A DNA stretch of 64,000 nt from an uncultured bacterium (GTDB lineage: Bacteria > Verrucomicrobiota > Kiritimatiellia > CAIKKV01 > CAITUY01): assembly GCA_903895695.1 (NCBI GenBank), contig CAITUY010000095.1, positions 34,438 to 98,437 of the forward strand, written 5' to 3'. Every line of letters starts with the position of its first letter. The stretch's first letter is position 1. The translations under genes were made by a program, and so were the position numbers. Shown one piece after another: positions 16,933 through 25,647 of the stretch. A model generated the notes under the pieces. That model was not told the origin of the DNA. It ran no database searches and worked only from the letters and a program-made list of their open reading frames with translations.

Positions 16933-18088
16933 AGTACTTCTCCACCCACTCCTTGATGGTGTCGCGCCCCACGTCCACGATCTTCATCTCGCGCGCCGCG
17001 TTCTCCGGGGAGTCGGAAGCATGCGCGGCATTAACCATGATATCGCTGCCGAACTCGCGGCGGACCGAGCCGGGCTGGGCCTTGGCCGGGTCCGTGGGAC
17101 CGAGCAGGTACCGAATCTTCTCCACGGCGCTCATGCCCTTGTAGATCAGCGCCAGGCAGTTCTCGGACCCGAGCTTGGCCTTATCGGCCTCGGCCACTTG
17201 CGATGGCAGATAACCCGTCATGAACCGCACCACGTCCTCAAACTTCTGGTCGCCCATCTGCGGGCCGAGGTTTTCGCCGATCGTCGCCTTCAAATCCTCG
17301 GACACCTGCATGCCCAGCTCGCGTTGCAGGACCTCGCCCGCCTGGTGGCCGACGATGCTCTTGAACTTCTCCCGCAGGTTGGCGCGAACGGGCCCGTAGA
17401 ATTCCTCGGCCTGGGCCACGGTCATGCAGAACTTGCGGAGGCCCACGATCCGCAGGCCGGAGCGCGAGAGCAGGTCGATGATATGGCCGGGCCTGACGCT
17501 CGGGAACCGGAAGTTATCCGGCTTGATCAGCACGAGCGTGGTCTGGACGCCCTCGCTCTCGGTAACGTCGTTGGCCGTATCGACCATGCCGCCATCGGTC
17601 GCCGTGTACTCGGCCCACAGCCGCAGCACCGTGGCCGCCCGCTCGACGGAGGGCGCGACGAGCACAGCCGGCTCGAAGTAACGCACAGCGCCGTTCTCAT
17701 CGACGATGAAATCGCCGTAGGTGTCGCGAATGGTCTCACCGCCCACCCAGCCCGCGCGCAGATGACCCGTGGCCTCGCGCACTTTCTGGATCGCATTCTC
17801 GCCCTCAAACAACAGCATCACGACGCGCCGCCGTTTGCCCGTGACGGAATCGGGCATGTAGTTCTGGCGCACGTAATCGCTGAGCAGTTGCGCGAACTGC
17901 TGGTCGGCTTGCGAACTGGCCAACAGCGAATCGGCGTAGCGCGCGGTCAGCTCCCGACTCGGCCCGAACATGCGGGCCGCGACGAGCTCCAGCCCGGTGC
18001 GGCTCATGAGCCGCCCGATCACGCCGCCGGTGCGCGATTTGGCAATCGTGTAGGGATTGATGAAGGCAAAGGCAAGTTCGGAGGCCAT
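16919..18088 (-). CDS. Tandem nucleoside diphosphate kinase-like protein, first domain degenerate
   Basis: This is a 389-residue protein starting at ATG 18088 (AAAGGA upstream); the open frame to 18214 runs into a repeat and is not used. It has two NDK-like domains. In the second (about 180-389) T-L-V-L-I-K-P-D opens the fold and His356 in N-A-A-H-A-S-D-S is the phospho-histidine site, so this half is probably active in NTP/NDP phosphate exchange. The first half (about 1-180) opens with L-A-F-A-F-I-N-P-Y but has F-I-V-D-E-N-G-A-V-R-Y-F instead of the H-G-S-D motif, so it has no phosphorylatable His. Normal NDKs are about 140 residues. It is the upstream partner of the aminotransferase with a 14-bp overlap. 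Confidence 0.85.
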   Translation of the reverse strand: MASELAFAFINPYTIAKSRTGGVIGRLMSRTGLELVAARMFGPSRELTARYADSLLASSQADQQFAQLLSDYVRQNYMPDSVTGKRRRVVMLLFEGENAIQKVREATGHLRAGWVGGETIRDTYGDFIVDENGAVRYFEPAVLVAPSVERAATVLRLWAEYTATDGGMVDTANDVTESEGVQTTLVLIKPDNFRFPSVRPGHIIDLLSRSGLRIVGLRKFCMTVAQAEEFYGPVRANLREKFKSIVGHQAGEVLQRELGMQVSEDLKATIGENLGPQMGDQKFEDVVRFMTGYLPSQVAEADKAKLGSENCLALIYKGMSAVEKIRYLLGPTDPAKAQPGSVRREFGSDIMVNAAHASDSPENAAREMKIVDVGRDTIKEWVEKYYGSQ

Positions 18089-18153
18089 GGGAGTCCTTTC
18101 CCGGGAAATTGGTGGGCGGAGTATCGACGCTGGCAGCCCGCCGATCAAGCAAA

Positions 18154-18223
18154 TAGTGAACAGTGAACGGTGAAGACAGTGAACGAGCGGCATTCCCCAC
18201 TGTTCACCGTTCACTGTTCACTA
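18154..18223. repeat. Perfect 21-bp inverted repeat of GTGAAC-type units
   Basis: The left arm (18154-18174) and right arm (18203-18223) are exact reverse complements, made of the units TAGTGAAC, AGTGAAC and GGTGAA, with a 28-bp loop that holds another partial unit. It abuts the TAG stop (18224-18226) of the upstream mutarotase-like gene and lies before the tandem NDK gene, so on RNA it forms a long hairpin between two - strand genes. It may act as a terminator or RNA-stability element, or be a dispersed repeat. Confidence 0.7.
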
Positions 18224-19324
18224 CTATACCAAAAGGTCCACCTCGAACCCTTCGCCTTCAGCCCGGATATCGGCCACACCTTGGCAGCCTTGTGGCACGC
18301 GCTGGATTACCATGGCGTACTCCATGGCCACCCGCCCGCGCGCCGGCAGCCAGCGGTAGGTGGGGAGTCCCTGGAACGTGGCCCGCTCGACCGCGGCCCG
18401 CAAACCGACCGGGAACGGCGTGTTGCTGAACTCCATGCCCCTCGTCAACTCGCGCCCACGCCAGGGCGCCGTCTGCCGGTCGAAATTCTCCTCCCAGTTG
18501 CCCAGCCATGGGTAGTCGGCCCGCTTCCAGACGTACGCCACCATCAGGCCAACGCCCGGATGCACGGCGCTAAACCAGGCATCCTCGCGCCGCGGGTCCA
18601 TGAGCTGGGTGGAAAAGTCGCTCGACGTCTTCGCCTCGCGGCCGATCGTGCGCAAGTTGATCGGCCCCTTGACGCCAGGCCCCTGGGGCCACGCGAACGC
18701 CGTGTCGGCCTTCAGGCGTTGCCGCCGGCCGAACACGCCGGGGAAAGTGTGCCCCTTGGTCGCCGACATGTCGAAGACCGTCACGCCCTTTTCCAGGAAC
18801 GGAGCCCCAAACGTCACGTGCTGGCAGTTCGTGTACGGCAGGTCGCGGCCGGACAGGCTGACGATTTCCTCGCGGATGCGGATGACATTCGATCCGCGGC
18901 GGGTACTGAAGGTCCGAATCAGCCGCATCTGGGCCGCCGGTAGATCGCAGCCGCACACGAACACGAGCCGGTCCCGTGTCACCTTCTGCCCGTAGTCTTC
19001 CCAACGCGCCACGGGCGCCTCGCCGTGCACCGTCAAGCCGGCCGCCGCTTCCTCGGGGGATGGATCGCCGAAAAAGCCCAGACAGACATTATGCCCGCAG
19101 ATCGACGCCAGCAGCTTATCCTCGGGATGGTCGGGCTTGGAGGGACCGAACGCCCAGGGCTCGGCTGTGGGCCATTTCGGCGTCCAGTACGGGTTCATGG
19201 CCGGCCCGTCCGCCAACCGCGCAGCCGCCAGATGACCGCCCCCCTGAAGGACCGTCAGGGCCAGACCCTCGTTGTCCAAAAGCCACGCCCGCCGTTTCCG
19301 CCATTTTGCCGCCGAGATCTTCAT
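18224..19324 (-). CDS. Cytoplasmic galactose-mutarotase-like (beta-sandwich) protein, substrate unknown
   Basis: This is a 366-residue protein without a signal peptide. The start at 19324 has GGAGGACGCA before it. Early N-E-G-L-A-L-T-V-L-Q-G-G-G-H-L-A-A and later repeats of beta strands with R-T-F-S-T-R-R-G-S-N-V-I-R-I-R-E-E-I, H-V-T-F-G-A-P-F-L and a late Y-P-W-L-G-N-W-E-E-N segment resemble the galactose mutarotase-like beta-sandwich that binds sugars at its edge. I see no clear pair of catalytic His/Glu and cannot name an enzyme. It could be a sugar epimerase relative or a carbohydrate-binding protein. It is separated from the NDK by the GTGAAC hairpin. Confidence 0.6.
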   Translation of the reverse strand: MKISAAKWRKRRAWLLDNEGLALTVLQGGGHLAAARLADGPAMNPYWTPKWPTAEPWAFGPSKPDHPEDKLLASICGHNVCLGFFGDPSPEEAAAGLTVHGEAPVARWEDYGQKVTRDRLVFVCGCDLPAAQMRLIRTFSTRRGSNVIRIREEIVSLSGRDLPYTNCQHVTFGAPFLEKGVTVFDMSATKGHTFPGVFGRRQRLKADTAFAWPQGPGVKGPINLRTIGREAKTSSDFSTQLMDPRREDAWFSAVHPGVGLMVAYVWKRADYPWLGNWEENFDRQTAPWRGRELTRGMEFSNTPFPVGLRAAVERATFQGLPTYRWLPARGRVAMEYAMVIQRVPQGCQGVADIRAEGEGFEVDLLV

Positions 19325-19492
19325 TGCGTCCTCCGTGGGTTACCCGCTTGCCGCCACCGCAAGATGCCACAAAGACCCGGCCAGCCGCCATGGGAAAACG
19401 AACGGCTTATCCGGCGTTTCTTCACACGCCTCCTTTTTCCTCGCCAGCCACCCGGCGTGTGGCTCATCCTTTCCCGTCATGAGGATCTCAGC

Positions 19493-20164
19493 GTGAACGA
19501 CGAGCACCGTCCCGGCATCCGCCACGTCATCTGGGACTGGAACGGCACGCTACTGGACGACGCGCAGGCCTGCGTTGACGCCGTCAACCTGCTGCTCGCG
19601 AGCCGGAACCTGCCGGCCGTTTCCCGGGAGCAATACCTGGAGGTGTTCGACTTCCCCATCCGCGATTACTACCTGAAAGTCGGGTTCGATTTTGCCCGTG
19701 ACGACTGGAACGCGTTGACCGAGGAATACCACACGATCTATGCGGACCTCTCCCGCGCATCGCGGCTGCGCCCTCACGCGCGCCGAATTCTCGACGGGAT
19801 GCGGGCACGCGGTTGCGGCCTCTCGATTCTATCCGCCTGCGAATCCGTGATGCTCAGGCGCATGATGGACGAGCGCGGCATCCTCGACTGCTTTGCCCAC
19901 ATCTACGGACGCTCCGATTACCAGGCGCACTCCAAGGTTGACCTGGGCCGCACCTTGCTCGGCGAGACCGGAATTGCGCCGGAATCGGCCTTGCTGGTCG
20001 GCGACACCACGCACGACTTCGAAGTGGCGCAGGCGCTGGGCGCGCGCTGTCTGCTCATGACCGGTGGCCACCAGTCCGAGGCCCGCCTGCGCCGCTGCAA
20101 GTGCCCCGTGGCGCACACCCTCCGTGAGGTCGTGGACTGGATCGAGGAACAGGCGGGCCGATGA
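19493..20164 (+). CDS. HAD-superfamily phosphatase (phosphoglycolate-phosphatase-like)
   Basis: This is a 223-residue protein. GTG 19493 is chosen because GAGG lies 8 bp upstream and the HAD core starts right after; the open frame further upstream is not protein-like. Motif I is D-W-N-G-T-L-L-D-D (Asp15, Asn17), motif II is S-I-L-S-A-C, motif III has the Lys in S-K-V-D-L, and motif IV is V-G-D-T-T-H-D. The family usually has D-x-D in motif I; here the second acid is Asn, as in a recognised subgroup that keeps its nucleophile Asp15. An alpha-helical cap (about 25-95) fits the Gph/PGP type. The 3' end overlaps the next gene by ATGA (20161-20164). Confidence 0.9.
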   Translation: MNDEHRPGIRHVIWDWNGTLLDDAQACVDAVNLLLASRNLPAVSREQYLEVFDFPIRDYYLKVGFDFARDDWNALTEEYHTIYADLSRASRLRPHARRILDGMRARGCGLSILSACESVMLRRMMDERGILDCFAHIYGRSDYQAHSKVDLGRTLLGETGIAPESALLVGDTTHDFEVAQALGARCLLMTGGHQSEARLRRCKCPVAHTLREVVDWIEEQAGR

Positions 20165-21666
20165 ACCTCAAACGCGCCCTCACCATCGCCGCGATCCTCC
20201 TCACCTGGGCGGGCTCCGTCGCCTGGCTGGTTTTCTACGAGGCCTATCCAGAACTGCGGCAGGATGTTTCGGGCGGCTACCGGTCGCTACTCTCACGCGG
20301 CGTCATGGTCGTCGACGAGTACATGAAGATCACGTTCCAGGGCCGCCAGATCGGCTACAGCCAGTCGACGGTCGACCTGGACGAGTCGGACCCGCGCCAC
20401 CAATACCTGGTCGGCAACCGCACGATCCTGCAACTGAACGTCATGGGAACGCGCCAGTGGATCTCCCTCACCTCGCGCGCCACCGTCGATACGCAATACG
20501 CCCTGCAAAGCTTCGCGTTCGTCCTCTCGAGCGCCGGCTACGCCGTGAACGTGGACGGCGAACGCGCCGGGCCCGAAACGTTCCAGGCCACGGTTCGAAG
20601 CGCCGGCTCGACCCAGCGGTTCAAGGTGGCGATACCCCATGACGCCGTGTTGTATTCGCCCATGACGGAAATGGCGCTCAAGGCGCTGGCCCCGGGCAAG
20701 GAGGTGACGCTGCGCATGTTCAACCCCGTGTCGATGTCCCCCCAGTCGGTCACGGTCCGCGCCCTGCGCCGCGAGACGATCCGGCACCGGGGCAAGGACG
20801 TCGAGGCGACCGTTCTCGCCGCCACGGCGGAGGGCATGGAGACGCTGTCATGGATCGACCGCGACGGCCGGGTCCTGCGCCAGGAAACCCCGTTCGGGTG
20901 GACACTTGAAGCCTGTTCAGCGCAGGAGGCCCTCAACGTCCGGGGCGCCGCGCCCAGCTCCGACATGCTGACGGCCCTGGCCGTGCCGGTCACGGGCAAG
21001 GCCGCCGCGCTGCCCACCGCGCACACGGCGCGCCTCGTGCTTCGCGGGGTGACCGTGGATCCCGCCTCGCTCGCGAGCCAGCGGCAGACCGTGGTTGCCA
21101 TGTCCAGCAACACGGTGACGCTCGACGTGCGCGCCGACGCGCTCCCGACCGCCGCGGACCACGACGCCGAGGTGCCGGCGGCCGACCTGGCCCCCTACCT
21201 GGCGTCGACGCCGTTCGTGCAGGCGGGCGATCCGGCCCTGAAAGCCCAGGCCACCGCCATCACGGGTGCGTGCACCAACCGTGTCGAGGCAGCCCTGGCC
21301 ATTTACGAATGGGTGTACCGGAACGTGGTCAAGAAGCCGACGGTCAGCCTGCCGTCGGCCCTTGATGTCCTGCGACAACGGGAAGGCGACTGCAACGAGC
21401 ACACCTACCTCTTTGTGGGCCTGGCGCGCGCAGCCGGAATCCCGGCCAAGATCCGGGTGGGTTTGACCCTGTACGACGGCCTGTTCTACTATCATGCTTG
21501 GCCGTCAGTTTACGTGGGACGGTGGGTGGACATGGATCCCACCCTGGGCCGGCCGGTTGTCAACGCCGCTTATCTCTCGCTCCTGGAAGGTGAACTCGCC
21601 GAACAGATGAAACTGATGGGCATGATCGGGAAGCTGAAGGTCACGGTCGAGGCAACAGAGCCCTGA
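20161..21666 (+). CDS. Membrane-anchored transglutaminase-fold protein
   Basis: This is a 501-residue protein with one N-terminal membrane helix (about 6-25, ALTIAAILLTWAGSVAWLVF) and a long beta-rich periplasmic part. The C-terminal transglutaminase-like core has the full triad: Cys411 in E-G-D-C-N-E-H, His445 in Y-H-A-W-P, and the Asp of V-D-M-D-P. These papain-fold enzymes act as peptidases or cross-linkers. The beta region before the core carries duplicated short strands. It overlaps the HAD gene by 4 bp and is followed, after an inverted repeat, by an ABC transporter, so it may modify an exported product (inference). Confidence 0.88.
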   Translation: MNLKRALTIAAILLTWAGSVAWLVFYEAYPELRQDVSGGYRSLLSRGVMVVDEYMKITFQGRQIGYSQSTVDLDESDPRHQYLVGNRTILQLNVMGTRQWISLTSRATVDTQYALQSFAFVLSSAGYAVNVDGERAGPETFQATVRSAGSTQRFKVAIPHDAVLYSPMTEMALKALAPGKEVTLRMFNPVSMSPQSVTVRALRRETIRHRGKDVEATVLAATAEGMETLSWIDRDGRVLRQETPFGWTLEACSAQEALNVRGAAPSSDMLTALAVPVTGKAAALPTAHTARLVLRGVTVDPASLASQRQTVVAMSSNTVTLDVRADALPTAADHDAEVPAADLAPYLASTPFVQAGDPALKAQATAITGACTNRVEAALAIYEWVYRNVVKKPTVSLPSALDVLRQREGDCNEHTYLFVGLARAAGIPAKIRVGLTLYDGLFYYHAWPSVYVGRWVDMDPTLGRPVVNAAYLSLLEGELAEQMKLMGMIGKLKVTVEATEP

Positions 21667-21690
21667 TATGACCCGATATGGTGTTCAGCG

Positions 21691-21797
21691 TTCAGTGTTC
21701 GGTGTTCAGGAGGAATTGACGAATTGCATACGTGGGAGAGCGGCACCAACCAAGGACCACGAACTACGAACGAAGAACCTGAACACCGAACACTGAA
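21691..21797. repeat. Inverted pair of GTTCAGTGTTC-type units before the ABC transporter genes
   Basis: A 20-bp arm at 21691-21710 (TTCAGTGTTCGGTGTTCAGG) is matched exactly by its reverse complement at 21778-21797. The loop between them holds CAAGGACCACGAAC-like text. The right arm ends only 7 bp before the ATG at 21805. The same unit, CTGAACACCGAACACT, recurs at 37057-37072. It lies between two cotranscribed-looking genes, where a hairpin could set relative expression or halt transcription. Confidence 0.7.
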
Positions 21798-21804
21798 TAC
21801 TCTC

Positions 21805-22533
21805 ATGATCCACATCCGTAATCTCAACAAGCGCTACGGCACGGTGCAGGCCGTGCGCGCGCTCGACCTCGACGTTCCCGCCGGCGAGCTCTTCTGCTTC
21901 CTGGGGCCCAACGGCGCCGGCAAGACGACCACCATCAAGATGATGACCGGCCTGGTCCGGCCCGACAGCGGCTCCGTCCGAATCGGCGGGATCGACGCCC
22001 TGGCGCAACCGGTCGAAGCCAAGCGCATCATGGGATACATCCCTGACATGCCGTTCCTATACGAGAAGCTCACGCCCGTCGAATACCTGCGCTTCATCGG
22101 CGACCTCTACAATGTCCCCAAGGCCGCGCTGCAGCCGGCCGTGGACCGCGGGCTAACCCAGTTCGGCCTGGACGACATGCGCAACGCCCTGGTCGGCGAC
22201 CTGTCGCACGGCATGCGGCAGCGGTTGCTTTACGTCGCAACGTTCCTCCACGACCCGCGCGTGATCTTCATCGACGAGCCGTTGATCGGCCTCGACCCGC
22301 ACTCGATCCGCATGATCAAGGATCTGCTGCGGGCCAAGGCGCGCGCAGGCATGACGATCTTCCTCACCACCCACATTCTGGCACTGGCCGAGGACATCGC
22401 CGACCGCATCGGCATCATCCTGAACGGCTCGCTCATCGCCATCGGCCGCATGGCTGAACTCCGCACCCAATCCGGCATGGAAGGCAAACTGGAGGACGTG
22501 TTCCTGAAACTGACGGAAGGGGAGAGTCAGTGA
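21805..22533 (+). CDS. ABC transporter ATP-binding subunit
   Basis: This is a 242-residue nucleotide-binding protein. ATG 21805 is chosen because the family core (MIHIRNLNKRYGTVQAV) begins there; the extension to 21724 is encoded by the inverted repeat. Walker A is G-P-N-G-A-G-K-T-T (34-42), the signature is L-S-H-G-M-R-Q-R (variant of L-S-G-G-Q), Walker B is V-I-F-I-D-E-P, and the switch His is in T-T-H-I-L. It powers export or uptake by the membrane protein encoded directly downstream, whose GTG overlaps this gene's stop (22530-22533). The type resembles CcmA/NatA-like exporters of drugs, ions or lipids. Confidence 0.95.
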   Translation: MIHIRNLNKRYGTVQAVRALDLDVPAGELFCFLGPNGAGKTTTIKMMTGLVRPDSGSVRIGGIDALAQPVEAKRIMGYIPDMPFLYEKLTPVEYLRFIGDLYNVPKAALQPAVDRGLTQFGLDDMRNALVGDLSHGMRQRLLYVATFLHDPRVIFIDEPLIGLDPHSIRMIKDLLRAKARAGMTIFLTTHILALAEDIADRIGIILNGSLIAIGRMAELRTQSGMEGKLEDVFLKLTEGESQ

Positions 22534-24191
22534 GCCCCCTCCTCGCCATCTTCACCAAGAATGCGCATTCGCTCCGCAACCTCGGGCGGTTGATGCAGCG
22601 CGAGTCGATCTTCAAGGTCTCGTTCATTCTCCTGTTCGCGACCGGAATGGTGGGCGGGTTCTTCTCGCTCTTCTGGCACGGCTTCCAGTTCCTGGCCGGA
22701 CTTGGCCCCGGGAGCATCCTCATCACGCGCCGCCTGTTCGCCCTGTTCTATGCCAGTCTCGGCGGCATGCTGATCACGTCGAGCATCATTACGTCTTACT
22801 CGACGCTTTACCGATCCCGCGAAACCGCGTGGCTGCTCACGGCTCCCATCAGCGTGCGGGATCTCGTGACGTATAAGGCCCTCGAATCCGCCCTGCTGAG
22901 TTCCTGGGCCTTCTTCTTCCTCGTCGTGCCTTACGCGGGTGCCTACGCGCTCCACGAGAAGCTCGGCCCTTTGTTCGCGCTGTGGACGCTCGTCTTCTCG
23001 GTGCCGTTCGTCCTGCTATGCAGCGGGCTCGGCACACTCGTCGGCATGGCCGCCGTGCGATGGCTGCCTCGCAAGCGCTGGTTCTGGATCGGCTTGGGCT
23101 TCCTCGCGGCGGTCGCGCTGGTGCGCACCGTGCTGCAGGCGCGACCGGCCATGCAGGACGAGGATTCCTTTGTCCTGAACAAGCTGCTGCCCGGCCTCCA
23201 ACTGGCCACGCATCCGCTCCTTCCCAACTGGTGGGCAGCCGAAGGCATCATGTCGCTCAGCCGCGGGTACGTGGGCCGCGGGATCATGTTCTGGTCGGTG
23301 CTCACCACGTCGACCTTGATCGTGGGACTGGCGATCCAATGGCTGGGCGACCTGACATTCATCACCGCCTGGCACCGCACGGCTGGTTCGGACGGCAACC
23401 GGCGCCGGTCAGTCGAACTGCTGGGCTGGCTGGACCGCGCCCTGGGCGGCCTGCCCCATGATGTGCGCGGCATGCTGCTCAAGGACCTTCGTTCGTTCCT
23501 GCGCGATCCCCTGCAATGGTCGCAGGCGCTGATCTTCTTCGGCCTGCTCGGCCTCTACTTCGCCAGTTTCCGGTCCTTCCGCTACAACCAGTTGCCCGAC
23601 CTCTGGCGCAACCTGATCGTCTTCCTGAACATCTTCAGCGTAGCCTCGGTCATCTGTTCGCTTGCCTCGCGCTTTGTCTACCCGCAACTAAGTCTTGAAG
23701 GACACAGCTTCTGGATCATCGGCCTGGCCCCGACGAACATGCGGCGCGTGCTGCTGACCAAGTTCGCGGGTGCGGCCGCGGCCATGGTGACGGTCAGCAC
23801 GGTGCTCATGACGCTGGCGGTATGGATGCTGCAAGTCGAACCCTTGTTGCGCGCAGTGGCGATAGGACTGGCGTTCGGGATTGCGCTCGGGGTCACGGCG
23901 CTCTCGGTGGGATTGGGCGCGATCTTCGTCGACCTCAAACAGTCGAACCCTGCGGCGATCATTTCCAGTTTCGGCGGCACCTTGAACCTGGTGCTCAGCC
24001 TTGGCTTCATGCTGGCGGCCATCGTCCCCTTCGGCCTGGCCTGGCACACCCACGTCAAGGGGCTGATCACCGACGCCTTCTTCCTGCGCGCCAATCTTTG
24101 GTCAGCCGCCTGGCTCGTGGGTCTCACGCTGCTCTTCAGCGCGGTCCCGCTCGCGCTCGGTATCCGAAGTTTGACGAAGCGCGAGTATTGA
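22530..24191 (+). CDS. ABC transporter membrane subunit, large
   Basis: This is a 553-residue polytopic protein (GTG start overlapping the ATPase stop). Hydrophobic segments occur at about 28-55, 65-95, 120-160, 170-215, 250-275, 330-350, 360-390, 420-440, 450-480, 490-515 and 525-545, so there are around eleven or twelve helices, which suggests two fused half-permeases. The text S-F-I-L-L-F-A-T-G-M-V-G-G-F-F is typical of ABC-2-like permeases of PVC and Firmicutes bacteria. It pairs with the ATP-binding subunit just upstream; substrate is unknown. The last gene of the HAD/transglutaminase/ABC run. Confidence 0.88.
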   Translation: MSPLLAIFTKNAHSLRNLGRLMQRESIFKVSFILLFATGMVGGFFSLFWHGFQFLAGLGPGSILITRRLFALFYASLGGMLITSSIITSYSTLYRSRETAWLLTAPISVRDLVTYKALESALLSSWAFFFLVVPYAGAYALHEKLGPLFALWTLVFSVPFVLLCSGLGTLVGMAAVRWLPRKRWFWIGLGFLAAVALVRTVLQARPAMQDEDSFVLNKLLPGLQLATHPLLPNWWAAEGIMSLSRGYVGRGIMFWSVLTTSTLIVGLAIQWLGDLTFITAWHRTAGSDGNRRRSVELLGWLDRALGGLPHDVRGMLLKDLRSFLRDPLQWSQALIFFGLLGLYFASFRSFRYNQLPDLWRNLIVFLNIFSVASVICSLASRFVYPQLSLEGHSFWIIGLAPTNMRRVLLTKFAGAAAAMVTVSTVLMTLAVWMLQVEPLLRAVAIGLAFGIALGVTALSVGLGAIFVDLKQSNPAAIISSFGGTLNLVLSLGFMLAAIVPFGLAWHTHVKGLITDAFFLRANLWSAAWLVGLTLLFSAVPLALGIRSLTKREY

Positions 24192-24316
24192 GGGGATCAA
24201 GGTCTCCGAATCGCGATCATAGCAACGCGAGTTGCTTCTGCTGGATGAGTCGCAACCATTCAGGAACAGTGGGCAATAAGACTTGGGGCCGGTGGGTACC
24301 CGAGGATGGCAGGGAG

Positions 24317-24517
24317 ATGAACTGGATACGGCGCGGGTTGCTTGCGACGCCGTCCGAGCAAACCATCGCGGTCATTCGGATCCTGGCTGACCACAGGGGT
24401 TGTGAACGCAAGGTGGTCGAAACGCTCCTGAAAACATCGCCCATTCAGACGCATGTCGCGAAGCACATGCCGGAAATCACACGTCTGGTGGCGCGGTTGC
24501 CTCTCGAAGCGGTGTGA
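24317..24517 (+). CDS. Small hypothetical protein, 66 residues
   Basis: ATG 24317 has AGGGAG directly before it. The product (MNWIRRGLLATPSEQTIAVI, then RGCERKVVETLLK) has normal amino acid content and a C-terminal helix, but no family is recognised. It sits alone at the edge of a patch that seems less GC-rich, next to the HEPN and XamI-like genes, so it may be a remnant of the same acquired segment. It is shown as a candidate only. Confidence 0.3.
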   Translation: MNWIRRGLLATPSEQTIAVIRILADHRGCERKVVETLLKTSPIQTHVAKHMPEITRLVARLPLEAV

Positions 24518-24577
24518 GGAGTCTTTCAGACGCCCGCTCGATGTTGGGCGTACTATTCCTTGAGATCGGGCGGCACC

Positions 24578-25186
24578 TCAGGTGAAGTGAGTAGGCGCTC
24601 CACCTCCTCGGAATAGAACCCACACGCGCGAGTTTCCCGGCAGCACCAATTTGTGCAGGATGCCCTTCGCGGCCAGAAGATCCACGAAGCGCTTTGACTT
24701 GCCAAAACGTTCGGCGACCTCGGCCTTGCCCATCATGCGTCTTACCGGAGGTTTGGTCTGTTTGTTGCGGTACTGGCGCCCGTGGCTGCGGACACAAGCG
24801 AGAATCCAGGCTCGCTCATCGACCATCACGGTCGGATCAAGGTCCCGGTAGACATCGTCCGCCGGGGGCTGTGCGACTTGCGCGTGCGCCCACCGGTTGC
24901 GAACCGTCTGCATCTCCTTGACGTAGTTGCGGCCGTCGTAGGGCCACGCGTACGCATCGGCGAGTTCAAACCAGTTCTGGTCGAGGATCCGCAGGAGTGC
25001 CGCGAGGTCAAGTTCGTCTAACCGAGTAACGCCGCGCCGTTCAACGTGTTGCCTTTGCTGGAATGAGAGTTTGCCCTTCACGCACGTCTCCCACCATTGG
25101 GCGGTGAGTTTGGGCAGCATGGTGTCCAGGGCAGCGCAGAGGACCCCGGCGGTCTGTTCAAGAAGACTGGTCATGTCCACGGGCAT
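24578..25186 (-). CDS. Swt1-type HEPN protein with helix-turn-helix, C-terminal frameshift
   Basis: This is a 202-residue frame. Residues about 5-110 match the Swt1-like HEPN domain, with the R-x4-H RNase motif at Arg96-His101 (R-N-R-W-A-H) and the conserved L-L-R-I-L-D-Q-N-W-F-E-L block. HEPN RNases are often toxins or abortive-infection effectors. Residues about 150-190 look like a helix-turn-helix (KAEVAERFGKSKRFVDLLAA). The frame ends in an untypical R-G-G-G-A-P-T-H-F-T tail. Shifting by one base near 24619-24625 restores a normal end (G-F-Y-S-E-E-V-E-R-L-L-T-S and on) that stops at 24553. So the gene has probably lost frame, or the assembly has. ATG 25186 has AGGAG upstream. Confidence 0.7.
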   Translation of the reverse strand: MPVDMTSLLEQTAGVLCAALDTMLPKLTAQWWETCVKGKLSFQQRQHVERRGVTRLDELDLAALLRILDQNWFELADAYAWPYDGRNYVKEMQTVRNRWAHAQVAQPPADDVYRDLDPTVMVDERAWILACVRSHGRQYRNKQTKPPVRRMMGKAEVAERFGKSKRFVDLLAAKGILHKLVLPGNSRVWVLFRGGGAPTHFT

Positions 25187-25482
25187 AGTGCGCTCCTAGT
25201 TCAGAGCGGAAGGGCGCCGCGCTTATGGCCGGCATTCGGACGCCGGTGCGAGGGCATAGTGGTATTCGCCGAAGGACAGCGCCAGACGGCGTAAATGCTC
25301 GCCAATAATAAGAATCGATTCATGATTCCCTATCTCCGGCGGCATGCCCCCTGTCGCAGGACTGGGCAGAAATGTACAACACGAAAGCAGTTCGCGCAAT
25401 GAGGGTAGCGTTTTGGTTCGTGCGTAATGATTGGCCATCGGGTAGCAGCAACTGCTTGACGGCGCCGGCTGGGCGGGCCAGG

Positions 25483-25647
25483 TCACACAAGGTGGGGATG
25501 CGTAGAGTTGTGAAGCGGCGGCGGGCGATGGCAGCGCACCGGGAACTGGGGGACTGGGACAACTGCGTCTATGTCTTTGGGCGGCACGTAGGCCTCCACG
25601 AACGCATACTCGATCTGTGTGATCCTGTATCCGAAACGCCACCTCAT
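25483..25647 (-). CDS. Short ORF coupled to the XamI-like gene, possible gene remnant
   Basis: A 54-codon frame begins with ATG at 25645-25647, overlapping the XamI-like stop (ATGA), so it could be translated by reinitiation. The first 25 residues (MRWRFGYRITQIEYAFVEAY) look protein-like, but the rest turns Pro/His-rich and stops. In a restriction-modification operon this is where a methyltransferase would sit. Between 25187 and 25646 I see only short, overlapping frames, no methyltransferase motif (D/N-P-P-Y/F) and no ribosome site. I read the region as eroded, with this ORF as its head. Confidence 0.25.
   Translation of the reverse strand: MRWRFGYRITQIEYAFVEAYVPPKDIDAVVPVPQFPVRCHRPPPLHNSTHPHLV

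Noticed and set aside
19423..19461. An 8-bp inverted repeat (CACACGCC and GGCGTGTG) before the HAD gene
   Set aside because: It is short for an operator and is expected by chance in GC-rich DNA; no second copy was noticed.
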